Source: Cryptomeria japonica
Lineage: Eukaryota; Streptophyta; Pinopsida; Cupressales; Cupressaceae
DNA: 64,000 nucleotides
Direction: 5' to 3'
Assembly: GCF_030272615.1 (NCBI RefSeq)
Contig: NC_081405.1
Location: 160,042,317 to 160,106,316 of the forward strand
The notes beneath the pieces were generated by a model, which saw nothing but the letters and a program-made list of their open reading frames with translations, made no database searches and had not been told where the DNA came from. This document shows, in pieces, positions 48,544 to 59,400 of this stretch (positions are counted from its first letter, which is position 1; every line of letters starts with the position of its first letter). Position numbers and translations under genes: made by a program.

Positions 48544-48650
48544 TTTACCATTTTGCTTCTTAAAATGTGTATTTGACCAATGACCATCTTTACCACAATA
48601 AGTACAATGGGGCTTTTAGAAGATTGTTCTTTTAACTATTATTAGAATTG
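48544..48650 (-). pseudogene. Element D gag, zinc-knuckle part
   Basis: Minus-strand reading gives a CCHC-type knuckle CTYCGKDGHWSNTH at about 48609-48562, with the last Cys replaced by His, then KKQNGK, directly before the E1 target site; D protease sequence resumes at 6416. An in-frame stop precedes the knuckle. The piece is bounded by the E1 LTR on one side and the LINE poly(A) on the other. Confidence 0.75.
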
Positions 48651-48759
48651 TTTTTTTTGAATAAAAGGGGTAAAAACTTTATTGAAAATTAAGCACAAGA
48701 ATTATAAAGAGAGTCGGAGCCCCGAGGCCCCAGACAGAAACCACCAATCCAGCCCCAAC

Positions 48760-49311
48760 TTATCCAGTTTCATAACCATCCATGTCCTCAGTACAGATCT
48801 TTTGCAAGTCCTGACAGTAATCCTCGGAGAGATGCTCCCAACCTTCAACTTTCAAATCACTATCATATTTTGAGGCCCACTTGGCCAAGCAATCAGCTGC
48901 TCTATTCCATTCATGATGGATGTGGATGAAAGATGCATGCTCCATTAAAGTACTAATTTGGAGAATCTCCTGAACAATCCTTGCCAACTGCCACCGGATC
49001 CCACTAACCTTCTGATCATTCAACAAGTTAACAACCATTTTTGAATCCGATTCATAAATCACCTTCCTTTGACCCAACTCCCAAGCCTGCTCTAGGGCAT
49101 AGAGAATCGCAAATCCCTCCATAAAGTTATTAGACTGCCACCCTTTATGCACCAAAAAGAGGAAAACAACCTCCCCCCTGCTATTCTTGCCTACACCACC
49201 AACTCCAGCAGGGCCTGGGTTCCCCCTTGATGAACGATCAGTGTTAATCTTGATAATCCCATCCAGGGGGGTATCCACCTTCCCACCCTTTGCACCTTCT
49301 TCATAGCCCAT
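48760..49311 (-). pseudogene. LINE-1a RNase H domain
   Basis: Plant LINE-type RNase H at the C-terminus of ORF2. Motifs: INTDRSSRGNPGPAG (first Asp), EGFAILYALEQA (Glu), YESDSKMVV (second Asp), EWNRAADCLAKWA (last Asp). All four acidic residues are present. It removes RNA from RNA-DNA hybrids during target-primed reverse transcription. Its frame differs from the upstream zf-RVT frame, so a frameshift lies near 49250. Confidence 0.85.
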
Positions 49312-50450
49312 CTACCTCTCCTGACACAAGTTGAAATAGGAGACAACTCCTGCAGGCCAAACCTACTCACAATATCTGCCTCATCTCTACTCTGCGGAAA
49401 ATTCACCTCACATTTAGCTTCCACTGTCTCCTGGATCATAGCAATGATCCTATTCCAAACTTGTTGAACAAACAATCTGACCTCACGAAAGATCCTCCTG
49501 TTCCTCTCGAGCCAGATTTGCCATAGAATGAAGATGGGCCCAATGTACCAAACAGTCTGGAGGAAGGAGGACAAGATAGGAGGTCTGCCCAAACTGTTCC
49601 AGAACTCTACCAGAGAATCCATGTGGACACAAGGATGCTTCCACACCCCCCACCAATAATGCCAAATAAGCAGAGAGAAAGGGCATCTAAAGAACAGGTG
49701 TGAGGAATCTTCTTCCCCATAACCACACAAAACACAAATAGAGGGCCGCAAAAATCCCCTCTTGCGGATATTATCCCAAGTTAGACATCTATTCAAAGCC
49801 AAAGTCCAAGCGAAGCAATTACACTTCGGCCAAGAAACATTATTCCACACCTGTTTCCACCAGTTCACCTCTCTTCCCTCAAGTCTTTGGTTCAACAATT
49901 CCTGGTATCCACTAGCCACAGTAAAAATGCCTTAGGATTTGGAGACCAAGCAAGCCCATCCCTACTCTTGAGGGAGCTACAGTGTCTACTTGCCAAAATA
50001 CCCTACAACTCAGCACACTCTTCCTCCATCCCATCAACCAGCCACTCATTAGGAACCTTCCACTGCTCCAACTCCAGCCGACCACACCTATAAACAGCCT
50101 TAAAGTCACTCACCCTTGACCATCCTGCCTCCAAAAACCTCTGGCATAGATTCCCAAGGTTAGGAAATTGATCAAGGGTGGGAGGATATCCATCCCAAGA
50201 GTCGTTCCAGAAAAGGACCTCTTCCCCCCTTCTGCAAATCCAAAATAGACCAGCCTTAATGAGTGAAGCCCCCCTCTTGAGAGTATACCAGATCGATGAG
50301 CCCTTTCCCTCAAGTGGATATCTAAGGATTTCCTCCAACGGGATCCTCTGCATATATTTGTTGGCCAAAATCCTAGCCCAGCCTCAATCTTGCTCAACAC
50401 ACCACCTCCAATACAACTTATCTGCTAACGCTTCCCCAAAAAGAATAGAC
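49312..50450 (-). pseudogene. LINE-1a post-RT and zf-RVT region
   Basis: Starts right at the deletion junction with a KLYWRW motif, then WxxxR.GASLI...ICRRGEEVLFWNDSWDG, typical of the segment following RT in plant LINEs. The zf-RVT motif CVLCGYGEEDSSHLFFRC lies near 49720. Frames change near 49920 and between 50400 and 50368, so it is broken. Confidence 0.8.
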
Positions 50451-51131
50451 CCTCTCCATTCAAGAATCTCAAAACATGTGGACCACCCCCCACCAATCCA
50501 AAAACTAGAAACCAGAAAATGATCCAACCTCTCTGTAATCCAATACTCTCCCAACCTCCTATTGTTCCAAGTGAACAACCCATTGCCAGGCTTAATGTCA
50601 ACAAGTTGCAATGAAGATATACTATCTTGAAAAAGGAAAGAGGAAGGTTCTGACCGCATAACCCCCCCCCCCCCCGCTTCTTCTCACTCAACTCGAGGAT
50701 GGCATTGAAATCTCCTGCCATAATCCAAGGATGAAAAGGGGCCAGCCTTCGCACACCTGAAATATGAGACTATAAGTGTTGCTCACCCTTAAATTAGTAG
50801 GGGCATAGATGTTAGAAAACAAGATAAGTTCCCCCATCTCAAGACTAGATTTAACCCCATATACCGAAGATCTGGAGGCAACCCACCAGACAGGGCTAAA
50901 TCTTAATGGGTTCCAAAGGTAGGCCGCCCCTTCAGAGGAGCCAGCTGCCCCAATGCACTTACACTCACCACGCCCCCACAACTTTGGCACCAGACCCATC
51001 ATACTCTCCACTAAAAGTTTAGTTTCTTGCAAGAATAGGACATCAGGTGAATGATTCCTAATCAAATCCCGAACAACTTTTTGTCTAGGGCCACTGTTCA
51101 AGCCCCCCACATTCCACGAAAGCACAATCAT
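50451..51131 (-). pseudogene. LINE-1a apurinic-type endonuclease domain
   Basis: Starts at ATG 51131 with LSWNVGGLN, followed by LQETK (catalytic Glu), NIYAPTN and MAGDFNAIL (catalytic Asp and Asn), the order of the exonuclease-endonuclease-phosphatase fold that nicks target DNA. A frameshift near 50750 and a C14 tract near 50662 separate parts. The final LDHFLVS segment leads straight into post-RT sequence. Confidence 0.85.
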
Positions 51132-51594
51132 TTACGAGGATTGGAAAAGTGAGAATCCAAAGTCTTTACTGACCCTGACTCAACCAAATTATCCCCCATC
51201 AATTTGATATTATCTGGATCCTTCTTTCTGCCAACCTTTGAACTCTTCTCTGAAGCACTTTTCTTTATATCTTTCTGATGCAGAACCAAGTGAGCGGAGG
51301 ACTTATTACTTTTACCCCCAGCTGGTTCCATTTTCAAAGCCATCGGAGAACCCTCCCCCTCAACCAAATTCACCTCAACACCAGGAGTGATTCCCAAATG
51401 GACCCCTATTGGCTAATCCATCTCCATCTACTGGCTTCCAACCACTAGCAAGGCCAGGGTAGACTCCTCAATTACTCTTTCCGGAGCCCCCCTGATGCAC
51501 CTTGATACAAAGGTGTAAACCCCGGATTTACTTCCTGATGGCTAAGGTCATCCAAGACCTCAAATCTGTTGAAGGAATCCTCCTCCTGTCTCTC
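51132..51594 (-). pseudogene. LINE-1a ORF1 C-terminal linker
   Basis: Minus-strand open frame 51397-51128 is Lys/Ser/Gly-rich and low complexity, as expected for the tail of plant LINE ORF1 before the endonuclease. Stops separate it from the zinc knuckle part. Confidence 0.5.
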
Positions 51595-52440
51595 CTATAA
51601 GGGCCTCTTTTGTCCTCGGTTTATGTTCTTTGTCTTAACTGAGACAAACCCATCAACACCCGCAACCTCGATCGACATGGCATCTTTCCCCTTCTCAGCC
51701 CTATCTAGGCTCGGGTTCGACTGCTGAGGTTGGCGCACCGCCGGTTTATATCTAGGGCACTTATGCTGTAAGTGACCATACTCATGACACAACCAACATC
51801 AGAAAGGTAAAGTCTCATAATCTAACTGTTGAACCCAAGAATAAGAGCCTGAGCACATATCTATAGCATCTGGCAAAGGTCTACTAAGATCAATTTCAAC
51901 ACAGATACGCGCAAAGGTCATTACCTTTCTCCCCAGGGCTTGTGTTGAAGATCCCACTAGCCTCCCAAGCAGAGCAACAAGCATCTGAAGCACATCCTCC
52001 CGACAGCATTCCACAAGAAAACATGGTAACCGAACCCACACTGGAACCCTATTTGGGAGCTCCTCTGAAGGATTACACCTCGCATGCCAAGGCTTGATGA
52101 ACAATCCCACCTGGTTGTAAAAATGCGAGCCCCCTTCAAAGACCCTATTGCGATCCTCCATTCAATTGAAAGTAACCATGAAGTAGTTATTTGCCAACAA
52201 CATAATCTCCATTTGCCCTTTCGGCGCCCAAGTCCTCTGCACCCAGTTTTCCAAAAACTGCAAGGAAACCCTCATTCCCAAAACTTGCAGTATAGCGAGT
52301 GTTTTGAAAAATATTCAATGTCTTCAGCTATCATCTCACGAGGAATAACCAACTTTGGCCTCTCGCTGCTATGATGTTAGAGTTGGCAGCACTCCCAACC
52401 CCTGAATCAGAGGCAAACAGATTATTGTTAAACATCTTCA
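51595..52440 (-). pseudogene. LINE-1a ORF1 (DUF4283-type gag with zinc knuckle)
   Basis: Downward from about 52440: a DUF4283-like region (FLENWVQRTWAPKG, ANNYFMVTF, WHARCNPSEELPNRVPVWVRLP), then CWLCHEYGHLQHKCP (CCHC) near 51790. ORF1 protein binds the LINE RNA. Stops after MVTFN, before the knuckle Cys and after the knuckle region break it; the two best fragments are 52161-51799 and 51792-51595. Confidence 0.8.
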
Positions 52441-52926
52441 TACTCTGGAGTGAGGGTTTTGAGCCCACTGCAGCACGAAAATCCATGGCTGGAGCAACCT
52501 ACGAGGCCTCACCACCAAAACTCGACATCGAAGTGCAAAAATAAAATGAGGGTGCCTATAAAACCACACCCCAGAGGGCTGCTCAAAGAAGCTCGGAGCC
52601 CAAGACACCACTCCGTCCACACACCACCAAAAGATGGAGCTAGCCGACACCCCAAGCTCACGAGAGACCCTCGTGCCACAGCCAGCCGGATCCCCACCCG
52701 TGCGCAACCTAAACTCCACCCCTGCGCAGCCTAAACGCCACCCCCGGGCAGCCTCATCCCCACCCAGCAACCCCCACAACACCCCCACACCCAAAACCGC
52801 TCCTTGCCCAACACCTGCAGCCCTGTCACACCCCCGATACCCTGCACAACCCTCCCCGCCGCACTAGCAACGCCACCACCCATGAGCTAGGCCGCACGCA
52901 GATGCCCAAACGCACAACATCGTCAT
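52441..52926 (-). other. LINE-1a 5' region
   Basis: Markedly GC-rich compared with the surroundings and Pro/His-rich in translation on the plus strand. It is the 5' UTR and possible internal promoter of the LINE by position. Plus-strand open stretches here (52450-52867) are probably composition artefacts. Confidence 0.5.
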
Positions 52927-53161
52927 ACTATTATTATAATTTTTTTGATCAAGTAAAAGCAGGTATTTGAAAGGTACCTGAACCTTGTACAAGCCAAGAG
53001 AATAGAACTGCTAGAAAAAAGTGCTTGATCACTTCAAAAAGACAAAATGATCCCAGCGAAAGGGATCAACTAACATAACATATCATTAAAAACCCGGAAC
53101 AGACAGCGAAAGGAAAGCACAGAGACAACAAAAAGACAGAACCTAGGACACCAACAGAGAC

Positions 53162-54766
53162 CTAAATACTATTCATAATTTCCTCAGCATGAACAACCAT
53201 CTGTTTCATGTTGTTCGCTGAGGTCTTCATTTCCTCCAGCTCACGACCTTTGATGTCACCCTTGATCTTTGTGTTAGCTCTGGTCCTCCTTTCATGACCC
53301 TTCTTGTCCAGCTGCTCTTTATCACCATCCTTCTCAGCATTGTTCTCAAACCTGTTGATAAGGATGTTCATGTTGTCCACCGACGATTTGAGGATTTGGA
53401 AATTTTGGTCTGCAATCTTCTTGACGTTGAGTTCCAACCTGTCAATTCTGTTGCCGAAGTCATTCATTTTATTTTCCATTTCCTTTCTATCTCCCATCTC
53501 ATTGACCTTTTTTTCCGTAGCTATGATTTTTCTAACCATACATTCAATAGCTTCTGCATTATGCAGAACGGCAACCAATTCTTTAACATGTTCAGTCAGG
53601 GGCTTATCACCAACCATAACTCTTGTGATAGCCTGCGTATCTATTTTCAAACTGTTGATATCCTTCACCATGGTAGTGATGGTCTCACAGAAGGCTTTAA
53701 CATTATCATTGTCACCACTGCTACTTTTATCCCCTTTATCCTCCTTTTGCAGACTTGTGGTATTCACGACCTCAATATTGCCCATCACCAAGTTACCCTC
53801 CCCTTCTTTATCCTGACCCTCAACCTTCTTGTTTTCTTCAGCCTCCTCCTCAGAATCAACCAGAATGTGGTTGATGTCTGAATTGTTACCCTTTTTAGTA
53901 TTCTTCCTCTGAGTCTGCTTTCCAGTAGCTTTCCCTTTCTTTTTTTTAACAATTTTTATCTCAAAGGATTCGGTTTCAGAATCTGACATTTCTGATTCCA
54001 CAATAATCCTTCTCTTCTTGGCCCTATTCCTCCCTTTTTTGCTAGTTTCTTCCGATTCTCCCTCGGTCTCCGATTCAAAGTTAAATCCGCTAGCTTCACT
54101 CTTCATATTCTCATCTCTTGCATTTTTGCTTTTAATAGGCTTTTCAATGCACTTCCCCTTAAGCATTTTATAAACCAGGACCATAAGCCCCTGGTGGAGG
54201 GCATGGTCGCCTTTAGGGTCCTTCTGAACCTCCTTTATAGTATGATCCATTGAGCATGCTAGGTAATAGGGTAGGCTCACCTTTTCCCCATGATGGAAAT
54301 GGTTGAGCAAAACAAAGTGATGCCCGTAGGCTCTGGTAAACCTACCATCTAAGGTAATGTATGCAATAGAAGCGAATAAAACAAACCTCCATGGCCTGCA
54401 AATTCTCTTCGGAGCATGGTAGGAGTTGTCGATTTTAATCATCTTTCTCCTCTCTTCGTCCGTGACAGGAAACTTATCTGCTACTTTATCTGATATGCCT
54501 CAGTCCCTGTAAAATTTCATTCCCTCAGTAGTCATCCCCGTGGCCTCAACAATGACCTCTTCATCAACATTCATCATCTGGGATCTGATAAGGATTTTGC
54601 CATTTTTACAGTTCTTGATGAAATAGCTAGTGATTGTGGGGTCTTTCCCACTTAGCCGCTCCATGAAAACATTCAGACCCCCCTACTGAAGGATATCCCA
54701 AACTTCTTTGTTCTTTCTCTAGTCAGAGCAAGAAGTAGGTTCGAATCTTTTCTTGTTACCTCCCAT
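53162..54766 (-). pseudogene. Unexpected ORF in the 3' part of LINE-1b (534 codons)
   Basis: From ATG 54766 to 53162 one frame is kept with only three nonsense codons (54721, near 54687 and near 54510) and no frameshift; the last 426 codons are open. The N-terminal 180 residues look globular (VDEEVIVEATGM, AYITLDGRFTRAYGHHF, KVSLPYYLACSM, HQGLMVLVYKML). Then follow Lys/Glu/Ser-rich acidic-basic stretches with nuclear-signal-like KKKKGKATGK, and a long helical C-terminus with coiled-coil spacing. It lies 173 bp after the RNase H stop and before the poly(A). It is not a known LINE domain. Possibly a captured gene or an accessory ORF; the N-terminal pattern vaguely resembles the extra ORF of element C. 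Confidence 0.65.
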
Positions 54767-54939
54767 TTTTCCAGCACCTTCCTTGCAATTCCTTCTCTCA
54801 GCTTGATAACCTCTCCTCTGGTTTCTGTGGGTACTCTGTAAGAACGCCCAGAATCCGTGCCAGATAATAATGATAAGACACCTATATAAATGCCCATTAT
54901 CTTCGATAAAACCCTGCATCGAAAAAGGCGGAAGGGGAA

Positions 54940-55900
54940 TTAGAAATAATGATTAAAAGTACCATGTTGCCTTGTCTGGCTCTGGTCCTGATTAAGCAGG
55001 GATTTCATTTCACTTGCAATCTCCATTTCACCATAACTAGTAATGATGTCTCCCGATTGGCAAGCCAGGTTGGCTGCCCAATCAACGCAGGAGTTGGCCT
55101 CCCTATACACATCTATAAAAACACACATTTCAAATTCTTCGCTGATTTTCCTAGTTGCTTTAATAGCATTACTAATTGACCAAGAAGGCGGGAATTTCAT
55201 ATTTAAACAATTGATTAGGTTTAAAGAGTCTCCTTCACACCAAAATTTAGTGCGTTTAGCTTCCTTGGCAAAGGATCATCCCATGGTAAGCCGCCATGGC
55301 TTCGGCAACATGATTAGTCTGATTTCCTATGGGAATACATTTTATGATTTTTCATATTCCCCATTCATCCCTTAGGACCACTCCACATCCTGCAACACCC
55401 GGGTTACCCTTTGAGGCCCCATCAAAATTGATTTTCATCCATCCCTTGGGCGGACTGATCCATATCACACCCTCTCTAGGGTTGATCTGAAAGCACTCTT
55501 GACCCTTTAATCTCCACTTTTTGTAGATAAATTGATCATCCTTATCTTGAGGATTATCAATACTGCCTATGATATTCATATTTTCCACTATACTTCTTAT
55601 TTTTTCAAACACAATTTTAGCCTTAGTAACTGTCTTTTCTCTGAAAACTCTATCATTTCTCTCTTTCCATATGCCCCAACACATGTGAGGTACAGCAATT
55701 TTCCATAATAAGGTTGTGGATTTATTTCTTGAAGGATGATGCCAAGAATTGAAAATCTCCTGAATCGACTTGGGGAAACCCCAACTGACTTTGAAGTGAT
55801 CTAGACAACTTCCCCAGACATCAACAGAGAAAGGGCAATGAAAGAGCATATGATTTATAGTCTCCTCATTCTGCTTACAAAGAATACAAAAACTAGGCAT
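54940..55900 (-). pseudogene. LINE-1b zf-RVT and RNase H
   Basis: zf-RVT motif FCILCKQNEETINHMLFHC at about 55890-55834, then WKIAVPHMCWGIWKERNDR, then RNase H starting WMKINFDGASKGNPG (first catalytic Asp) near 55440. A stop at 55352 and frame changes interrupt the middle. The C-terminal part (55200-54940) has REANSCVDWAANLA with the last Asp. Same arrangement as in LINE-1a but clearly a different family by sequence. Confidence 0.82.
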
Positions 55901-56402
55901 ACTAATACCTCTTTTTCTGATATTCTCAGTAGTAAGAATTTTATCTTGAAGGGTTGTCCAGAAGAAAATGTTTATCTTAGGGGTGAGGCCTTACACCCAT
56001 GCTTTAGCCTAGCATGGGCTTTCCATGTTGTAGAACTGTTGATGATATAGAGAAGCCACTGTAAAAGTACCACTAGCTGTGGATTTCCAAATTAAATGGT
56101 CTTCTTCTTCAACCCTCACCATAGAGTTCATGACTTTATTCAAACTACCCAAAGACTAGTCCACCTGAGATAAGTCCTTCCACTGTCCATCTTTCCAGTA
56201 ATCCTCCACCTTGGTTCCAAATCTTTCCTTACATTGGTTCTGAAATCTGTTCCACTCAGGGTTTTCATTCAAAGGGATCTCTAGAAGCCAAGGGTCATCC
56301 CGGAATTGGATAAGATTCCCTTTCCCCAATTTCCATTTTGCACCTTTGACAAGTAAGTCTCTTGTTCTAGAGACATTTTTCCAAATATTGGATCCAATTG
56401 AG
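55901..56402 (-). pseudogene. LINE-1b post-RT segment (5' end of the copy)
   Basis: Minus-strand reading contains IWKNVSRTRDLLVKGAKWKL and FRDDPWLLEIPL, the segment that follows RT in plant LINEs. The open frame runs on upstream into D gag (to 56683) only because the truncation joined the two in frame; that joined frame is an accident of insertion. Confidence 0.75.
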
Positions 56403-57131
56403 ATATTATTAGAATTGTTATTATAGGAGTTAGAATGAAATTTATTATTAGAATAATGATGATAATGATTATGATTATGATTATGGTTTTGGTTTTTAGA
56501 CATAAAAGCACGTTCACTACTTTTAAGAGTACTAAAGTGAATTAATTTAGCTTCTTCTTGACATAATAAAGTACAAAAGATATCATAAGTAAGTTGAGTA
56601 GATAAAGAAGGAATAGCTAATTGAGCATGAATATTAATAATAAATTGATGAAATTGACGAGGAACACATTTTCTAAGAATCATATGATTTAAACGAGAAG
56701 AATCAAGCTTAACTCATAAACCATTTAATTGACTATTAACATAATCAAACTTTAATAAGAATTCGTTCATGGTTTTAAAATTCGTATACCTGAGGTCTTC
56801 AAGTTGATCTTGAAGCTGAATTTTTCGAGATTCATTTAAACTGTCATAAATTATTTTTTAAAATTTTCCGTGCTTCATATACTTCTATACAATTCTCAAT
56901 AAGAACATACAATTCAGAAACCATTGATATACCAATTCAACCAAGTACTACCTCATGTTTAGCCTTCCATATGTCTTGATTGGCTTGAGGTGCAATTGAA
57001 GCTAGCTTTGGGTTTTTATCAGTAGCAACATCAAAATGGTGCTTGAAGCAAAAAATAAAAGAAATGTGTTTTCCATTAATGATAATTATAGCTATTTAAC
57101 TTAATTTCAGGAATTAAAGTAGACATGATAA
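56403..57131 (-). pseudogene. Element D gag, N-terminal part
   Basis: Begins at ATG near 57131 (MSTLIPEIKLNSYNYH then WKTHF, typical of copia gag), with stops soon after. Later parts include RKCVPRQFHQFIINIH and an Asn/His-rich stretch with alternating N-H. Ends at the LINE insertion site. Capsid-type gag; the zinc knuckle is the piece at 48544-48650. Confidence 0.7.
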
Positions 57132-58319
57132 CAACATAAAATATCACCTAAAAAAAGTACCCAAGCTTGCGAAAAAATAAAATACCTCCCTTGTGTGAGA
57201 GAAAATATTAATTAACTTGATTAAAATATATAATAACAATATTAAAAAATTTCAAATCTTTAATAATAAATTTAAATTTAAAAAAGTTTTGATTTAAAAA
57301 AGAAATAACTTTATATTTAAAATTTATTCTTTAAAAAATTTAAATTTATATTCATATATGATAAAAGCTTGAAATCTTTTTATTTAAAAAACTTTAATTT
57401 TATTTAAATTTTATATTGTTAAAAACTTTAATTAAAAAAGCTTTAAAACTTTAATAAAACAATAAAATAAATCCAAGCAAAGATGTGAATACACTGTAGG
57501 TAACAGAGATGTTCAATTGCAAGGTGCAAAGGCGTTCAAATGACAAGGAGAATTTGAATTTGGCAGACATTAAGGAAGACGATTATTGTAGAGGCGTTAA
57601 AGAAGAGCACGAGGACAGAGTTCAGAAAAGGATCTGAGTATTTTAGGAGTTTACTGCAAGCCCAAAAGTCGAAAATGCAACAAGAAAAGCGGTAAAAATT
57701 ATGTGCCGGTGTATTAGTTGCGTATACTGAACAAAGAATAAAAAAGATCACGTTGCTATTTGGTGGAGTTCCTCGTTTGTGCAAACTGGACTGGCTTGAG
57801 CATAAGCTTATGTGGGCTTCGAAAATCACCGAGTGCACTCTAGTATGGTGATGCGGTTTGCTATCGGTGTTAGCCTCTTCCTTGTGTGTTATCGAGAACA
57901 ATATAGACAACTAGGAGTAGGAAAACAATCGATGGCAGAATTGAACAAAGTGCAAATAAACAAGGTGCAAATCTATGAATTCAAATAGTGTAAAAGAATT
58001 GATAAATGAATAGGGGCAACCGATTCGAAGAGGTAAAAAGAGGTGAAAATGATTGAACTACAGAACTATGAGTTGAAACAAATAAATTAGGTTGACAGAG
58101 TTAAAAGAAAAGATGGAGGAAGCAAAAACTTCAATGTTATCAAATACGTATGCTTGACTAAATGATAAACTAAGTTATAATATCTGAAAAATGGTGTGAA
58201 TTGCAAATAAATAACACATGTAATAACAGATTAAAACTAACAATATGAAATCTCTATTAACAAAATCCCACAAGCAAGAAAAATGTTAGAACCTGCAAGC
58301 GAATCAGAGATACAACTTT
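57132..58319 (-). other. Element D leader, no gene recognised
   Basis: AT-rich (57180-57480 is mostly A and T runs), then a less skewed part with a minus-strand open stretch 57910-57536 that I do not recognise. A leader of 1.2 kb is long for a copia element, so another old insertion may hide here. I could not see a primer-binding site. Confidence 0.35.
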
Positions 58320-58928
58320 ATAATGTAAATTTTTTGGCAGCCTTCCAAAACTAATACGAATATAGACTATAGTGCCTCCAAGAATGGTGAGCTCCAAAAA
58401 GGAACAATGACAATCTTTATCAATTTCAAGAAATAAAATGAAAATTCGAGTAAATTATTGACTAAAGTAAAATTTACCAAGATAGAAGAGAAACTTGAGA
58501 GCAATCACTCAAACATAAAGAGGAGACACAAGAGCTTTTGAAAGAGGAAAAGCAAAGAAAAACCCCTTGTGCATTATGAATGGAGGCAAAGCCTAGAGAG
58601 AGATAGACTTATCACAATGCTATGAAGTGAAGAATGAGAGGAAAAGCATCTCTTAAACAAAGATGATGGGAGGAGTTACCAAGTAACTCACATTTCTATG
58701 AATGTCACCATTCACAAAATGTGTGTGCAATGTGCCAACATCCTCTTAAAGAGGACAAAACTAATATACCTTAATAAAGGAATTAAAAGAAATGAGTCAT
58801 CCTCACAAATGTGTGAGATGACACAAAAGACAAATAACATTTAGGAATTCCAAAGGAATATCCCAAACATAATACAAGAATACAAATAAATAATTAACCT
58901 TTACCAAGAAAAGATTAATATACTAACA
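58320..58928 (-). repeat. Element D 5' LTR
   Basis: Partner of 2690-3400. On the minus strand starts TGTTAGTATATTAATC at 58928. Only about five AG units where the 3' LTR has 77. The inner edge is approximate. Confidence 0.75.
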
Positions 58929-59126
58929 ATCTACTCGATTCAATATCATAAATAAATGGCAAAAGCGAAGGGATACAAGAAATAAACAAATGAATTTGCA
59001 ATTAAACAATTGGACAATGCTAATCATTTGATGAAATATTGCATATGAAGTTTAGACTAGATCAAAAGAAATTCACATAAACATAAATCACATTAACTCA
59101 ATTCATGAAAACATGATGCAATCACC
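58929..59126. other. Flank of element D, no feature seen
   Basis: AT-rich sequence without frames or repeats that I can recognise. Confidence 0.4.
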
Positions 59127-59400
59127 AAAGGAACTAATTAATTGACAATTTTTTTGAATTCATCCAACTATATGGCCATACCCAATGTGCACATATAGGA
59201 TACGAATCCTTATGAACTCTCCAAAACACGATCTAATCAAGTTATCTTTTGCAATTATATCACTAAATGATCAACAATGCCAACTAACAAAGATGTTTGA
59301 ATCATTAACACAAACTAGAAATGTCGAAATCTATTTGACAAAAAATTTCACACCAAAATTGTATAAACACTTCACAATAATGTCTGCATTAAAAATCAAC
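59127..59400. repeat. Right copy of an inverted repeat pair (with 2196-2495)
   Basis: Reverse complement of the 2196-2495 segment (blocks 'caatgtgcacat', 'tctaatcaagttatctttt', 'tgaatcattaacac'). The open stretch 59185-59433 lies within it and is not conserved as protein in the other copy. Confidence 0.65.

Larger units (their letters stand above)
48651..52926 (-). mobile_element. LINE-1a: plant LINE lacking its RT core
   Basis: The minus-strand element ends in a poly(A) (T8 at 48651-48658) after ...TTTATTCA. It is flanked by actattatta copies (48635-48644 and 52927-52936), the likely target duplication. Downward from 52926: GC-rich 5' region, ORF1, endonuclease, then directly post-RT sequence, zinc-binding zf-RVT and RNase H. 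The RT core expected between endonuclease and zf-RVT is missing; the junction is near 50450. About 4.3 kb remain. Confidence 0.88.
52940..56402 (-). mobile_element. LINE-1b: 5'-truncated LINE with an extra 3' ORF
   Basis: Minus-strand element ending in a short poly(A) (T7 at 52940-52946) after CTTTTACTTGATCA, similar to the end of LINE-1a. Its 5' end at about 56402 abuts 'tattattagaattg' (56404-56417), the same D gag sequence that lies left of LINE-1a, so both LINEs are in the same target. Retained: post-RT region, zf-RVT, RNase H, then a 534-codon ORF, then the tail. The upstream part of ORF2, including RT, is absent, as in ordinary 5' truncation. Confidence 0.8.

Noticed and set aside
52450-52867. 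Pro/His-rich plus-strand ORFs
   Set aside because: Antisense to the GC-rich LINE 5' region; no motif.
53162-54442. Independent host gene in an intergenic gap
   Set aside because: It lies between LINE RNase H and a LINE-style poly(A) on the same strand within one target-duplicated unit, has premature stops upstream and no introns.
56156-56683. Single 175-codon protein
   Set aside because: Accidental fusion of D gag and the truncated LINE-1b across an insertion boundary.
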